Source: Nocardia exalbida NBRC 100660 (GTDB lineage: Bacteria; Actinomycetota; Actinomycetes; Mycobacteriales; Mycobacteriaceae). From it: a stretch of 39,559 nt of DNA. Both the position numbers and the translations under genes were made by a program. The notes under the pieces were generated by a model. That model was not told the origin of the DNA. It saw only the letters and a program-made list of their open reading frames with translations, and did not search any database. Below, one piece after another: positions 32,189 through 39,559 of the stretch (position 1 is the stretch's first letter; every line of letters begins with the position of its first letter). The DNA is taken from positions 1-39,559 of the forward strand of contig NZ_BAFZ01000038.1 in assembly GCF_000308575.1 (NCBI RefSeq), read 5' to 3'.

Positions 32189-32959
32189 GTGCGTTTGTAT
32201 CGGGACGAGGCGGTTGTGGTGCGCCAGCACAAGCTGGGTGAGGCGGACCGCATCGTCACGCTGCTCACGCGGCAGCACGGGCTGGTTCGCGCGGTCGCCA
32301 AGGGGGTGCGGCGCACCAAGTCGAGGTTCGGGGCCCGGTTGGAGCCGTTCTCCTACATCGACGTGCAGCTGCACCCCGGGCGCACGTTGGACACCGTTAC
32401 CCAGGTGCACACGATGGAGGCGTTCGCCGCCGACATCATCGATGACTACGGGCGCTACACCACCGCGTGCGCGGTACTGGAGACCGCCGAGCGTCTGGCG
32501 GGGGAGGAGCGCGCGCCCGCGCCCCGGCTGCACGCGCTCACCGCGAGCGCCCTGCGCGCCATCGCGGCCAAACAGCGCCCGCACGAACTGATCCTGGACG
32601 CGTTCCTGTTGCGCGCCATGGGTTTCGCGGGCTGGGCGCCCGCCCTGGACGAGTGCGCCAAGTGCGCGACACCGGGTCCGCATCGCGCTTTCCACGTCGC
32701 GGCGGGAGGCGCGGTGTGTGTGCATTGCCGTCCCCCGGGTGCGGCGACGCCCGCGCCGGGGGTGCTCGACCTGCTGGTCGCGTTGTTGCGCGGGGAGTGG
32801 GAGCAGGTCGAGGCGACGCCGGAGGCGGTGCGGCGGCAGGCCAGCGGCCTGGTCGCGGCGCATTTGCAGTGGCATCTGGAACGTCAGCTGCGCACGCTGC
32901 CGTTGATCGAGCGGTCTACTCCACGAATTGAAGCTCTACCTGGGGCAGCTCGATCATGA
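32189..32959 (+). CDS. recO: DNA repair protein RecO
   Basis: The 256-residue protein starts with GTG. It has an N-terminal OB fold (RLYRDEAVVVRQHKLGEADR, LTRQHGLVRAVAKGVRRTKS) and a C-terminal helical domain with a four-cysteine zinc site (Cys156, Cys159, Cys177, Cys180). RecO loads RecA onto SSB-coated DNA with RecR. Its last 44 bp overlap the 3' end of the convergent HTH gene. In relatives recO lies close to era and uppS; here a large block separates it from era. Confidence 0.96.
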   Translation: MRLYRDEAVVVRQHKLGEADRIVTLLTRQHGLVRAVAKGVRRTKSRFGARLEPFSYIDVQLHPGRTLDTVTQVHTMEAFAADIIDDYGRYTTACAVLETAERLAGEERAPAPRLHALTASALRAIAAKQRPHELILDAFLLRAMGFAGWAPALDECAKCATPGPHRAFHVAAGGAVCVHCRPPGAATPAPGVLDLLVALLRGEWEQVEATPEAVRRQASGLVAAHLQWHLERQLRTLPLIERSTPRIEALPGAARS

Positions 32960-33296
32960 CCCGGGCGCACACGGCGCGATGCCAGGTGGCCGGGTAGCGG
33001 GTGTCCGGCTCGTGCTTGCAGTAGTCGTCGTTGGTCCGGTAGGTGTGCAGGCGGGGCGAGATCTCCCCGGCGTCGATGGCATCGACCATGGCCTCGACCA
33101 CCTGGTCGGTCTCGTCCGCGATGGAGGCGAGTTCCCGGGCCACGATGTCGGGAATCTGGAACGCCCCCTTCTCCCACCGTTCGACGGTGCGTTCCGCGAC
33201 CGCGAAGAACCGTGCACACCATGGAACCGGAAGGCCGAGCAGTTCACGAGTGGCCCGGAAACCCGCCGCGGTCGCGGTGCCTGGTAAATCGGTCAC
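32916..33296 (-). CDS. Small HTH DNA-binding protein convergent with recO
   Basis: The 126-residue protein from GTG 33296 (GGGGAGGGG about 10 nt upstream; an ATG at 33323 is an alternative) contains ATRELLGLPVPWCARFFAVAERTVERWEKG, an HTH of the kind used to choose DNA-binding partners. After this come a helix (VARELASIADETDQVVEAMVDAI) and a C-terminal part ending VMIELPQVELQFVE. The product is probably a regulator; its target is unknown. Its final codons are encoded antisense to the end of recO. Confidence 0.75.
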   Translation of the reverse strand: MTDLPGTATAAGFRATRELLGLPVPWCARFFAVAERTVERWEKGAFQIPDIVARELASIADETDQVVEAMVDAIDAGEISPRLHTYRTNDDYCKHEPDTRYPATWHRAVCARVMIELPQVELQFVE

Positions 33297-33417
33297 GTTC
33301 GAGAAACCCCTCCCCAGTATCACGATAGGGAAAAGAATAAGTCACCGGCGCCGGTGGAACCGCGGAATTCGGCAGGAAGCAACGGGGTAGTAGGGGCGGC
33401 AGAAGCGATCAGGCAGG

Positions 33418-34236
33418 ATGGAGGCCGTGATCCGCCGCCGAGATTCCGCCACCGCGACCGCGCCCGGGCCCGCGGGCGCCGTCCGCCCGCCCGCGCCGCA
33501 CCCGTCGGGAGCTCGGCCGCCGCAACTGCCGCCGGAACTGGTGCCCAACCACGTCGCGCTCGTCATGGACGGCAACGGGCGCTGGGCCCAGGAGCGCGGG
33601 CTGCCGCGCACCGCCGGGCACGAGCGCGGCGAGGCGGTGCTGATGGACACCGTCGAGGGCTGTATCGAGATCGGCGTCAAGTGGCTGTCGGCGTACGCGT
33701 TCTCCACCGAGAACTGGCGGCGCAGCCCCGAGGAGGTGCGCTTCCTCATGGGCTTCAACCGCGACGTGATCCGCAGGCGCCGGGACGAGATGCACGAGAT
33801 GGGTGTGCGGGTGCGCTGGGCCGGTCGGCGACCGCGCCTGTGGCGCAGCGTGATCAAGGAACTGGAGATCGCCGAGGAACTCACCGAGCACAACACGGTG
33901 ATGACGCTGACCATGTGCGTCAACTACGGCGGTCGCGCCGAAATCGCCGACGCGGCAAGGGAGATCGCGCGCCGGGTGGCGGCGGGTGAGATCGATCCGG
34001 AGAAGGTCACCGAGGCGACGGTGGCGAAATACCTCGACGAACCCGACATGCCGGACGTGGACCTGTTCCTGCGCCCGTCGGGCGAGTTCCGCAGCTCCAA
34101 CTTCCTCCTCTGGCAGTCGGCCTACGCCGAATTCGTCTACCAGGACACGCTGTTCCCCGACTTCGATCGGCGCAACCTGTGGGAGGCATGCCTCCAGTAC
34201 GCTTCCCGGGACCGCCGTTTCGGCGGCACCAAGTGA
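33418..34236 (+). CDS. uppS: Polyprenyl (decaprenyl) diphosphate synthase, cis-type
   Basis: The 272-residue protein has a proline-rich N-terminal extension (1-42), then [14 protein letters not shown] with catalytic Asp51, [31 protein letters not shown] and [17 protein letters not shown], the full cis-prenyltransferase set. It makes the long-chain polyprenyl phosphate carrier for cell-wall polymers. The extended N-terminus fits the actinobacterial decaprenyl enzyme. A GTG at 33427 has a better spaced AGGCAGG and may be the true start. Confidence 0.93.
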   Translation: MEAVIRRRDSATATAPGPAGAVRPPAPHPSGARPPQLPPELVPNHVALVMDGNGRWAQERGLPRTAGHERGEAVLMDTVEGCIEIGVKWLSAYAFSTENWRRSPEEVRFLMGFNRDVIRRRRDEMHEMGVRVRWAGRRPRLWRSVIKELEIAEELTEHNTVMTLTMCVNYGGRAEIADAAREIARRVAAGEIDPEKVTEATVAKYLDEPDMPDVDLFLRPSGEFRSSNFLLWQSAYAEFVYQDTLFPDFDRRNLWEACLQYASRDRRFGGTK

Positions 34237-34661
34237 ACGGCGGGTCGGACATGGACGCAGCGGTGACGCCGGATCGGGAACTCCAGGCGCGGGCCGGGGC
34301 CTGCCTGTCGAGTTACGGCATCGACGTGCGGGTCGACCCCGAAGGGTCGCTGGGATTCGAGTACGAGGGCGCGCTGTGCTCGCTGCGCGCGGTGACCCTG
34401 GCGCCCGGCTTGGACGTGCTGAGTCTCACCTGTGTGCTGGCCTGGGACCGCCCGCTGAAGGCGCAGCTGCACAAGCGCGTCGCCGAGCGCAACAACGCGC
34501 TGCAATTCGGTTCGCTCACCGTGATCGCCCGCGGCGGGCTCGCCGATGTCATCCTGCGCTACACCTTCCCCGCCGCAGGCTTGGACGACCAGGCCCTCAC
34601 CACCATGCTGCTGCTCGTGCTGTCCAACGCGAGCCGATCCAGGCAGGGTCTGCTGCCCTGA
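34233..34661 (+). CDS. YbjN-like conserved hypothetical protein
   Basis: The 142-residue protein overlaps uppS by GTGA; ATG 34251 is an alternative start. It shows the YbjN/type III chaperone-like pattern: an N-terminal helix ([23 protein letters not shown]), antiparallel strands, then [19 protein letters not shown] and a final helix ([20 protein letters not shown]). The place right after uppS matches a small conserved gene in mycobacteria (recalled). Function is unknown; such folds often act as small chaperones. Confidence 0.75.
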   Translation: MNGGSDMDAAVTPDRELQARAGACLSSYGIDVRVDPEGSLGFEYEGALCSLRAVTLAPGLDVLSLTCVLAWDRPLKAQLHKRVAERNNALQFGSLTVIARGGLADVILRYTFPAAGLDDQALTTMLLLVLSNASRSRQGLLP

Positions 34662-34677
34662 GGAGGCACGACGGCCG

Positions 34678-35295
34678 TCAGCCGGCGTTCGTGCCGGTGG
34701 TTTCGCCGTAGGGCAGCAGGGTGCGCACGCCGCGCGCCAGCGTCTGCGGGTCGAGGTCCTCGAGGATGAGGTGCTGGAGGATGAATCCCGGCAGCAGTCC
34801 GATGATCGCTTTGGCCACGGCGTCGAGGTCGGCGTCCGCGGGTAGCCAGCCCTTGTCGCGCATGCGCTCGGCGTAGGTCACCCAGAGCGCGCGCATCGAG
34901 ATCATCGTCTCGCGCACCATCACCGCCGCCCCCGGATGCACCAGGGCCAGCGCCCAGGCTTGCGGCGCCAGCCGTACCGGCCCGTCGGGTCCGCTGCGCC
35001 GCACGACCTCCTCGGCGATCACGGTGATCAGCTCGGCGGGCGTTGGCAGCGGGTCACGGCCGATCGCGTCGGCCATGGCCACGCGCAGGGACACCGTCGT
35101 CTCCGTGGCGAGTGCCGTGATCAGCTCATCCTTGCTTTTGAAGTACCGGTAGACCGCACCGGCCGAGAGTCCCGACTGCGCGAACACGTCCTGCATGGAC
35201 GTCTCGTAGAACCCTTTACGCGCGAAGCAGAGCCGCGCGGCGTCCAGAATCTGCTGTCTGCGGCGTTCCATGTGCTCTTCGCTGACTCGGGGCAT
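34678..35295 (-). CDS. TetR family regulator
   Basis: The 205-residue protein has an N-terminal HTH (ILDAARLCFARKGFYETSMQ, DVFAQSGLSAGAVYRYFKSK) and a helical ligand-binding domain with a C-terminal TetR_C-like region (PVRLAPQAWALALVHPGAAV). It is divergent from a membrane-protein gene with 103 bp between. That gap carries two near-identical inverted operator-like sites, so it is probably a self-regulating repressor of the pair. Confidence 0.92.
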   Translation of the reverse strand: MPRVSEEHMERRRQQILDAARLCFARKGFYETSMQDVFAQSGLSAGAVYRYFKSKDELITALATETTVSLRVAMADAIGRDPLPTPAELITVIAEEVVRRSGPDGPVRLAPQAWALALVHPGAAVMVRETMISMRALWVTYAERMRDKGWLPADADLDAVAKAIIGLLPGFILQHLILEDLDPQTLARGVRTLLPYGETTGTNAG

Positions 35296-35307
35296 AGGCC
35301 AAAAATA

Positions 35308-35325
35308 AAACGAATATCCGTTCTT
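35308..35325. promoter_or_regulatory. TetR operator candidate 1
   Basis: AAACGAATATCCGTTCTT contains the near-palindrome AACGAATATCCGTT (12 of 14 symmetric) and overlaps TTGACA just downstream. It matches site 2 in inverted orientation at 14 of 18 positions. Confidence 0.5.
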
Positions 35326-35365
35326 GACAACTTTCCGGTCCCGTGCGACCGTAGGCGCAACTAAA

Positions 35366-35383
35366 AAGAACGAGCATTCGATT
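35366..35383. promoter_or_regulatory. TetR operator candidate 2
   Basis: Read on the minus strand, AATCGAATGCTCGTTCTT repeats site 1 with the shared pattern CGAAT-N3-CGTTCTT. It lies 16 nt before the membrane-protein ATG, so binding would block that promoter or leader. Confidence 0.5.
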
Positions 35384-35398
35384 TTTAGGGAGAAGGTC

Positions 35399-36370
35399 AT
35401 GAACACCACGCAGCGGGCGTTCGCGCTGGGCATCGGCGCCGCTCTGCTCCAAGCGCTGATGCTGATCGCTTTCGCCTGGCCGGCCGCGAACATCGCGCCT
35501 CGCGACCTGCCGCTGGCCGTCACCGGTCCGCAGGCCGCGATGGTCACCGGCAAGCTCGCCGAGCACAGCCCGGGCGCCTTCGAGATCACCACCCCCGCGG
35601 ACGAGGCCGCCGCTCGCGCCGCGATCGAGGACCGGGAGGTCTACGGGGCGATCGTCACCGGCGACGGACCGCCGCGCGTGCTGGTCGCCTCCGGCGCCAG
35701 TCCCGCTGTCGCACAGCAACTCACCCAGATCGGGCAGCAGCTCTCCGGCGCACCCGCCGCCCGGGTCGAGGACGTGGTGGCCGCCGACTCGGACGATCCG
35801 CGTGGCACCGCGTTCGGTGCGATGGTGCTGCCGCTGGTGATGTCCGGCATCGCGGCGGGCGTGCTCCTGTCACTGCTGATCCCGGGAATCGGAGGAAAGG
35901 TGCTCGGGCTGGCCACCTTCGGTGTCACGGGTGGACTGCTCGGGATGGCGATCATCCAGGGCTGGATGTCGGTGGTGCCCGGGTCGTACCCGGTGCTCGC
36001 GGCGGTGGCGGGGCTGGTGTCGTTCGCGGTCGCCGGTGCGGTCGTCGGCCTCGCCGCGGTGCTCGGACGTGCCGGAATCGGTATCGCCGCGCTCACCATG
36101 CTGCTGATCGGCAATCCCTTCTCGGCGGCCACGTCCGCGCCGGAGCTGTTGCCGCAGCCGTGGGGCGCCGTCGGCCAGTTGCTGCCGCCGGGCGCCGCCG
36201 CGTCGTTGCTGCGTTCGGTCGCGTTCTTCGACGGCGCCGCCGCGACCGGACCGCTGGTGGTGCTGCTGGTCTGGAGCGCGCTGGCGCTCGCACTGCTCGG
36301 AGTGGCCGCGCTGCGCGGTCGCCCGGCCCAGGCGTCTGCGTCGGCTCGGGCCGCGGTTCCGGTCGGCTGA
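35399..36370 (+). CDS. Multi-pass membrane protein (ABC-2/YhgE-like exporter component)
   Basis: The 323-residue protein (ATG with GGGAGAAGG upstream) has one N-terminal membrane helix (about 7-27), an extracytoplasmic segment of about 110 residues (LPLAVTGPQAAMVTGK, VYGAIVTGDGPPRVLVASGAS) and five to six C-terminal helices. One N-terminal helix, a soluble domain and a helix cluster is the layout of ABC-2 transporter/YhgE-Pip proteins. No ATPase gene is adjacent. It is probably controlled by the divergent TetR and involved in export or stress tolerance. Confidence 0.75.
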   Translation: MNTTQRAFALGIGAALLQALMLIAFAWPAANIAPRDLPLAVTGPQAAMVTGKLAEHSPGAFEITTPADEAAARAAIEDREVYGAIVTGDGPPRVLVASGASPAVAQQLTQIGQQLSGAPAARVEDVVAADSDDPRGTAFGAMVLPLVMSGIAAGVLLSLLIPGIGGKVLGLATFGVTGGLLGMAIIQGWMSVVPGSYPVLAAVAGLVSFAVAGAVVGLAAVLGRAGIGIAALTMLLIGNPFSAATSAPELLPQPWGAVGQLLPPGAAASLLRSVAFFDGAAATGPLVVLLVWSALALALLGVAALRGRPAQASASARAAVPVG

Positions 36371-36540
36371 ACCGAGCACAGGCGCTGAGCCGTACTGTGA
36401 GTCGGGTTCACGCGGTCGTCGCAACACTCTCTAGCCGGGAGGTTGCGGCGGCCGTGTCGTTTTCCGAGGACGTGGCCCGGTGCAGTGCCAGGGCGGGACG
36501 GAATTCGAGATGTCCTCGGCTGCGGCCGAAGCGCCTGGGC

Positions 36541-36571
36541 CCCGGGGGGTGGAGAGTGTCCACCCCCCGGG
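36541..36571. terminator. Very strong hairpin, 13-bp perfect stem
   Basis: CCCGGGGGGTGGA (36541-36553), loop GAGTG, TCCACCCCCCGGG (36559-36571). No T-run is present. It lies 170 bp after the membrane-protein gene and could end transcription from either strand or protect an mRNA 3' end. Confidence 0.5.
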
Positions 36572-36770
36572 TGGGTGGGCACCCGCAGGGGGTGGGCGCC
36601 TTGACCCAACTCGGACCGTAGCGGCTCGCCGGTCGGTCCCGAGGTATTTTCACTGCGGCGTTGCGCGTGACACCTCGTTGTCCCCATCGCCTCTCTCGCA
36701 CTGTGGCAATCCTTCAGCAAGTGAATGCACTCGGCTCGGATGCTTGGGTCTCGGCATAGCTGCGCGCCTG

Positions 36771-36791
36771 CCCCTCGGGATTCCCGAGGGG
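36771..36791 (-). terminator. Terminator hairpin downstream of the lipoprotein gene
   Basis: CCCCTCGGG-ATT-CCCGAGGGG is a perfect 9-bp stem with a 3-nt loop, about 40 nt after the minus-strand stop at 36830. Confidence 0.55.
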
Positions 36792-36829
36792 CTCGGGGAA
36801 GGTCCGCCGAAAGGCGGCGGGCGACCGGA

Positions 36830-37795
36830 TCAGCCCACCGTGAACGACAGTGTGGGCGCGCCGGCCGCGCCCTCTTCCTTCTGAGCGTTGTACGTCAGCG
36901 TGTAGGGGCCGGTGCCGGGGGAGGGCACCACGAAGACGACGTAGTTCTTCGGGTTGTCGATGGTCTCGTTGGCGTTGAGCAACTCGTTGATCGGGCCGCG
37001 GACGTCTGCGGCCACGGTCCGGCCGTCAGGGGTCCGGACGGTGAAATAGTCGTAGTAGATGTTCGTCCCGCCCGCGGGGATGCCCGCTCCGCCGACGAGC
37101 GCGATGCGCAGCGCCAGATCGGATTTGCCGTTCTCGTTCTCGGTGTAGCTCGGGCTGATTCTGCCGCCGGTGATCCGGATGGTCGTCTGGTCCTGCACCA
37201 GCGTTCCGCTGATCGGCAATGTCCTCGGCTGGACGCTGTCCACCTTGTCCGCCGCGGCGAGCGGGATCTTGGTCTGGTTGTCCGCGGCCTTGCCGTACAC
37301 GATGGTCATCGTGTCGATGAGGTGCTCGGCGTCCTTGGCCGACGCGACGGACGTCGTCGCGGTGCCCGTGGCCGAGCCGTTGCCGGGCACCGCCGGGCTG
37401 TCGAAGATCGCCCCGCCGTCCACTTCCCTGCCGACCAGCAGCGACGGCGTGATGCTCAGGGTGTGGTCGTCGAGGGTGGTGTTCTTGTAGGTGATGTCGA
37501 TGCGCACCTTCGCGCCGCCGTATTCGTCCGGCACGACGGTCGCCTTGTCCACGGTGATGGCGAATCCGTCGTACCAGCCGGTCTTGCCGACGGTGCGGAC
37601 GGTCGACTGCCCGCTGTCGGAGCCCGGCCGGACCGCGACCGCGGAAGTGGGTGTCGGGGAGACGGCCACCGGCGTGCCGTCCTTGTCCTCGCACGCCGAG
37701 AGGAGCATCGCCGAGACCACGACGAGCGCGGCCCCGGCGACGGTCACGGCCCGGCGGTGCACCGGGCGTATGGATGAGTCGATGGTCGTTGACAC
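36830..37795 (-). CDS. Secreted lipoprotein with immunoglobulin-like domain
   Basis: The 321-residue protein starts with GTG (GGGGAGG upstream). A basic N-terminus, hydrophobic core and the lipobox LLSAC (Cys35) mark a lipoprotein. After a Pro/Thr/Ser-rich linker come beta-rich segments (KTGWYDGFAITVDKATVV, VRIDITYKNTTLDDHTLSI) typical of DUF4352/immunoglobulin-like extracellular domains. It is anchored on the outer face of the membrane. It sits between the TetR/membrane pair and zur and is not obviously part of either unit. Confidence 0.85.
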   Translation of the reverse strand: MSTTIDSSIRPVHRRAVTVAGAALVVVSAMLLSACEDKDGTPVAVSPTPTSAVAVRPGSDSGQSTVRTVGKTGWYDGFAITVDKATVVPDEYGGAKVRIDITYKNTTLDDHTLSITPSLLVGREVDGGAIFDSPAVPGNGSATGTATTSVASAKDAEHLIDTMTIVYGKAADNQTKIPLAAADKVDSVQPRTLPISGTLVQDQTTIRITGGRISPSYTENENGKSDLALRIALVGGAGIPAGGTNIYYDYFTVRTPDGRTVAADVRGPINELLNANETIDNPKNYVVFVVPSPGTGPYTLTYNAQKEEGAAGAPTLSFTVG

Positions 37796-37921
37796 GCTGC
37801 CTCCCCAGCAGATGGCGGATCCTCGGTGTCGGGCTCGGCTCGGCCCGGGCGTTCGAGGATCTCGCCGGTGAATCTCCGCTCGTGGAAGCCGCGTTAACCG
37901 GACACGCCGGGAACGGGTGGA

Positions 37922-38356
37922 TCAGCCGTCGCGTCGGCGCGCCGCCCCGCATGTCGTGCAGGTGCCGAACACCTCGAGGGTGTGGCTGATCTCGCTGAAG
38001 CCGTGCTCGCTCGCGATGGCCTCGGCCCATGCCTCCACCGTCGGGCCCTCCACCTCCACGGTGTGGCCGCAATGCCGGCACACCAGGTGGTGATGATGGC
38101 CGGTGGAGCACTGGCGGTAGACCGACTCGCCGGAGTCGGTGCGCAGCACGTCGACCATGCCCGCGTCGGCCAGCGACTGCAACGTCCGGTAGACCGTGGT
38201 CAGCCCGATGCCCTCGCCGCGCTTGCGCAACTCGTCGTGCAGGTCCTGGGCGGAGCGGAACTCATCGATGTCACCGAGCAGTGCGGCGATGGCGCTGCGC
38301 TGCCGGGTACTGCGGATACCGACCGGTTTCGGTGGAACGGTCGTGTTGTCTGGCAC
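37922..38356 (-). CDS. zur: Zinc uptake regulator Zur (Fur family)
   Basis: The 144-residue protein from GTG 38356 has the Fur-family HTH (LTTVYRTLQSLADAGMV), the metal-binding stretch TGHHHHLVCRHC and a structural zinc site of two CxxC pairs (93/96 and 133/136). The position 3 nt after smtB and next to glyS identifies it as Zur (FurB), the zinc-dependent repressor of zinc-uptake and paralogous ribosomal-protein genes in mycobacteria. Its ribosome-binding site lies in the smtB end, so the two are cotranscribed. Confidence 0.93.
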   Translation of the reverse strand: MPDNTTVPPKPVGIRSTRQRSAIAALLGDIDEFRSAQDLHDELRKRGEGIGLTTVYRTLQSLADAGMVDVLRTDSGESVYRQCSTGHHHHLVCRHCGHTVEVEGPTVEAWAEAIASEHGFSEISHTLEVFGTCTTCGAARRRDG

Positions 38357-38359
38357 GAA

Positions 38360-38710
38360 TCACCCTTCCTCGGCGTGCGCGACGGCGTCGACGACGATGT
38401 GCGCCAGATGGTCGTCGACGAGTTCGTAGAGCACCTCGCGACCCGAACGCTCACCGTGCACGACACCGGCGGCCTTGAGGATACGCAGATGCTGACTGAC
38501 CAGTGGTTGCGTGACACCGAGCGCGTCGACCAATTCGTGCACACACCGCGGTGACTCGCGCAACTGGAGCACGATAGCAATCCGAACCGGCGCTGCCAGC
38601 GCCCGCAACAACTCACCCGCGTCCTCCAGTACGGATCGTGCGGGTACCGGCGCCGGGCCGGGCGACCGATACGGGTTGTGCGGCGGTGCCGGGGCGGTCT
38701 CGGCGGTCAT
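38360..38710 (-). CDS. smtB: ArsR/SmtB family zinc-responsive repressor
   Basis: The 116-residue protein has a winged HTH ([20 protein letters not shown]) and, in its last helix, the exact zinc site D-x-H-x10-H-x2-E (Asp99, His101, His112, Glu115) of the alpha-5 type found in SmtB. Zinc binding releases the repressor from DNA. In mycobacteria smtB precedes and controls furB (zur), and the same order is seen here, so high zinc would induce Zur, which then shuts down uptake. Confidence 0.92.
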   Translation of the reverse strand: MTAETAPAPPHNPYRSPGPAPVPARSVLEDAGELLRALAAPVRIAIVLQLRESPRCVHELVDALGVTQPLVSQHLRILKAAGVVHGERSGREVLYELVDDHLAHIVVDAVAHAEEG

Positions 38711-38723
38711 GTCACCAACTCCT

Positions 38724-38738
38724 TAATGGAAAGCATTA
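38724..38738. promoter_or_regulatory. Metal-regulator operator candidate upstream of smtB
   Basis: TAATG-GAAAG-CATTA is an inverted repeat with perfect 5-bp arms, 14 nt before the smtB start, where SmtB or Zur would block transcription. It does not match closely the recalled mycobacterial SmtB or Zur boxes. Confidence 0.4.
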
Positions 38739-38905
38739 CCAGTTTGCGTATGCACAGGTGCGCATGTCAAACGGGCGCGCCGAACCGTGCGGTTGAAACC
38801 GGCACCGGGCCTGCCGATAGGCTGGGCACAATCGCAGCATCGACACAAAACTATCGTGTTCATGCAATGCAAAATTCCGACTCGCAGTGGATGGAGAATT
38901 CTCGC

Positions 38906-39559
38906 GTGGCACCCAAGTCGAAGGTGGACACCGTTGCCAACCTCGCCAAGCGCCGGGGTCTGGTGTACCCGTGCGGTGAGATCTACGGAGGCACCAAGTC
39001 GGCATGGGATTACGGGCCGCTGGGCGTCGAGCTCAAGGAGAACATCAAGAAGCAGTGGTGGCGCGCCATGGTCACCGGCCGCGAGGACGTCGTCGGTCTC
39101 GACTCCTCGGTGATCCTCCCCCGCCAGGTGTGGGTCGCCTCCGGTCACGTGGGCGTGTTCAACGATCCGCTGGTCGAGTGCCTGAACTGCCACCACCGCT
39201 TCCGGCAGGACCACCTGCAGGAGGCGTACGCGCTCAAGAACAAGATCGATGATCCGGACACGGTCTCGATGGAGCTCATCGCGTGCCCGAACTGCGGCAC
39301 CGTCGGCCGCTGGACCGAGCCGCGCGACTTCAACATGATGCTCAAGACCTTCCTCGGCCCGATCGAGTCCGAGGAGGGCCTGCACTACCTGCGCCCGGAA
39401 ACCGCCCAGGGCATCTTCGTGAACTTCGCCAACGTGATGACGACCGCGCGCAAGAAGCCGCCGTTCGGCATCGCGCAGATCGGCAAGAGCTTCCGCAACG
39501 AGATCACGCCGGGCAACTTCATCTTCCGCACCCGCGAGTTCGAGCAGATGGAGATGGAG
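38906..39559 (+). CDS. glyS: Glycyl-tRNA synthetase (single-chain type; 3' end outside the window)
   Basis: 218 residues are visible from GTG 38906 (GGAG 11 nt upstream). The segments [37 protein letters not shown] with CPNCG (zinc ligands), [14 protein letters not shown] and [17 protein letters not shown] (class II motif 2 with the catalytic Arg) identify the alpha2-type GlyRS of actinobacteria and eukaryotes. It charges tRNA-Gly. It is divergent from smtB-zur, with 195 bp between. The frame is intact to the last base. Confidence 0.96.
   Translation, partial: MAPKSKVDTVANLAKRRGLVYPCGEIYGGTKSAWDYGPLGVELKENIKKQWWRAMVTGREDVVGLDSSVILPRQVWVASGHVGVFNDPLVECLNCHHRFRQDHLQEAYALKNKIDDPDTVSMELIACPNCGTVGRWTEPRDFNMMLKTFLGPIESEEGLHYLRPETAQGIFVNFANVMTTARKKPPFGIAQIGKSFRNEITPGNFIFRTREFEQMEME

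Larger units (their letters stand above)
36371..36829. other. Gene-free region of 459 bp
   Basis: No ORF here has a convincing start or domain. It contains two strong hairpins (36541-36571 and 36771-36791, listed separately) between genes that converge from both sides, and a G-rich stretch after the first hairpin. Confidence 0.5.

Noticed and set aside
36480..36884. A 134-codon plus-strand ORF in the gene-free region.
   Set aside because: It runs through two strong hairpins and into the end of the lipoprotein gene, is Pro/Gly-rich, and has no ribosome-binding site.

Overview
The window is high-GC actinobacterial DNA. It most likely comes from a mycolic-acid-containing actinomycete close to Nocardia. 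The backbone reads hrcA, dnaJ2, rsmE, (MFS/LysR), phoH, ybeY, CNNM-type membrane protein, cytidine-deaminase-like gene, era, amidase, recO, uppS, small YbjN-like gene, (TetR/membrane pair, lipoprotein), zur, smtB, glyS. As I recall it, this is the gene order around era and glyS in Mycobacterium tuberculosis (amiA2 between era and recO; smtB-furB next to glyS), with extra genes inserted. The genus is inferred from gene content, GC bias and GTG/TTG starts; no rRNA is present.

Layout. 1-10737: heat-shock repressor end, chaperone and rRNA/ribosome-assembly genes, mostly tightly packed on the + strand. PhoH is interrupted by a 359-residue in-frame intein that carries the marks of the rare class 3 splicing type. 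10945-14822: a first accessory block (2H phosphoesterase and HTH/TPR regulator, two hypothetical genes, a possible degenerate toxin-like gene and a 32-residue ORF). 15023-16450: amidase. 16531-31767: a second, 15-kb accessory block. 32189-39559: backbone again (RecO, prenyl synthase, zinc regulators, GlyRS), with a TetR/membrane pair and a lipoprotein inserted.

The most interesting part is the second block. A five-gene minus-strand cluster (20372 down to 16531) encodes a 41-residue zinc ribbon, a short Hsp70 without the helical lid, a membrane-anchored TPR protein whose J-like domain has lost its HPD motif, a GrpE, and a secreted cysteine-containing protein. The last four genes are separated by 2 nt or overlap. 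This looks like a dedicated, non-housekeeping Hsp70 machine. Next to it lie two convergent paralogous receiver-domain proteins of an unusual type, then a 1254-residue HTH-nSTAND-WD40 protein. Divergent from that is a translationally coupled pair made of a PaaK-like adenylating enzyme and a ThiF/E1-like protein without an evident catalytic cysteine, whose mRNA leader can fold over its own ribosome-binding site. A zinc-ribbon protein, a hydrolase-TetR pair with a perfect palindromic operator candidate, and two small membrane proteins follow.

No tRNA, rRNA, CRISPR array or transposase was seen. Motif and product calls are by eye from translated sequence; no database search was possible.
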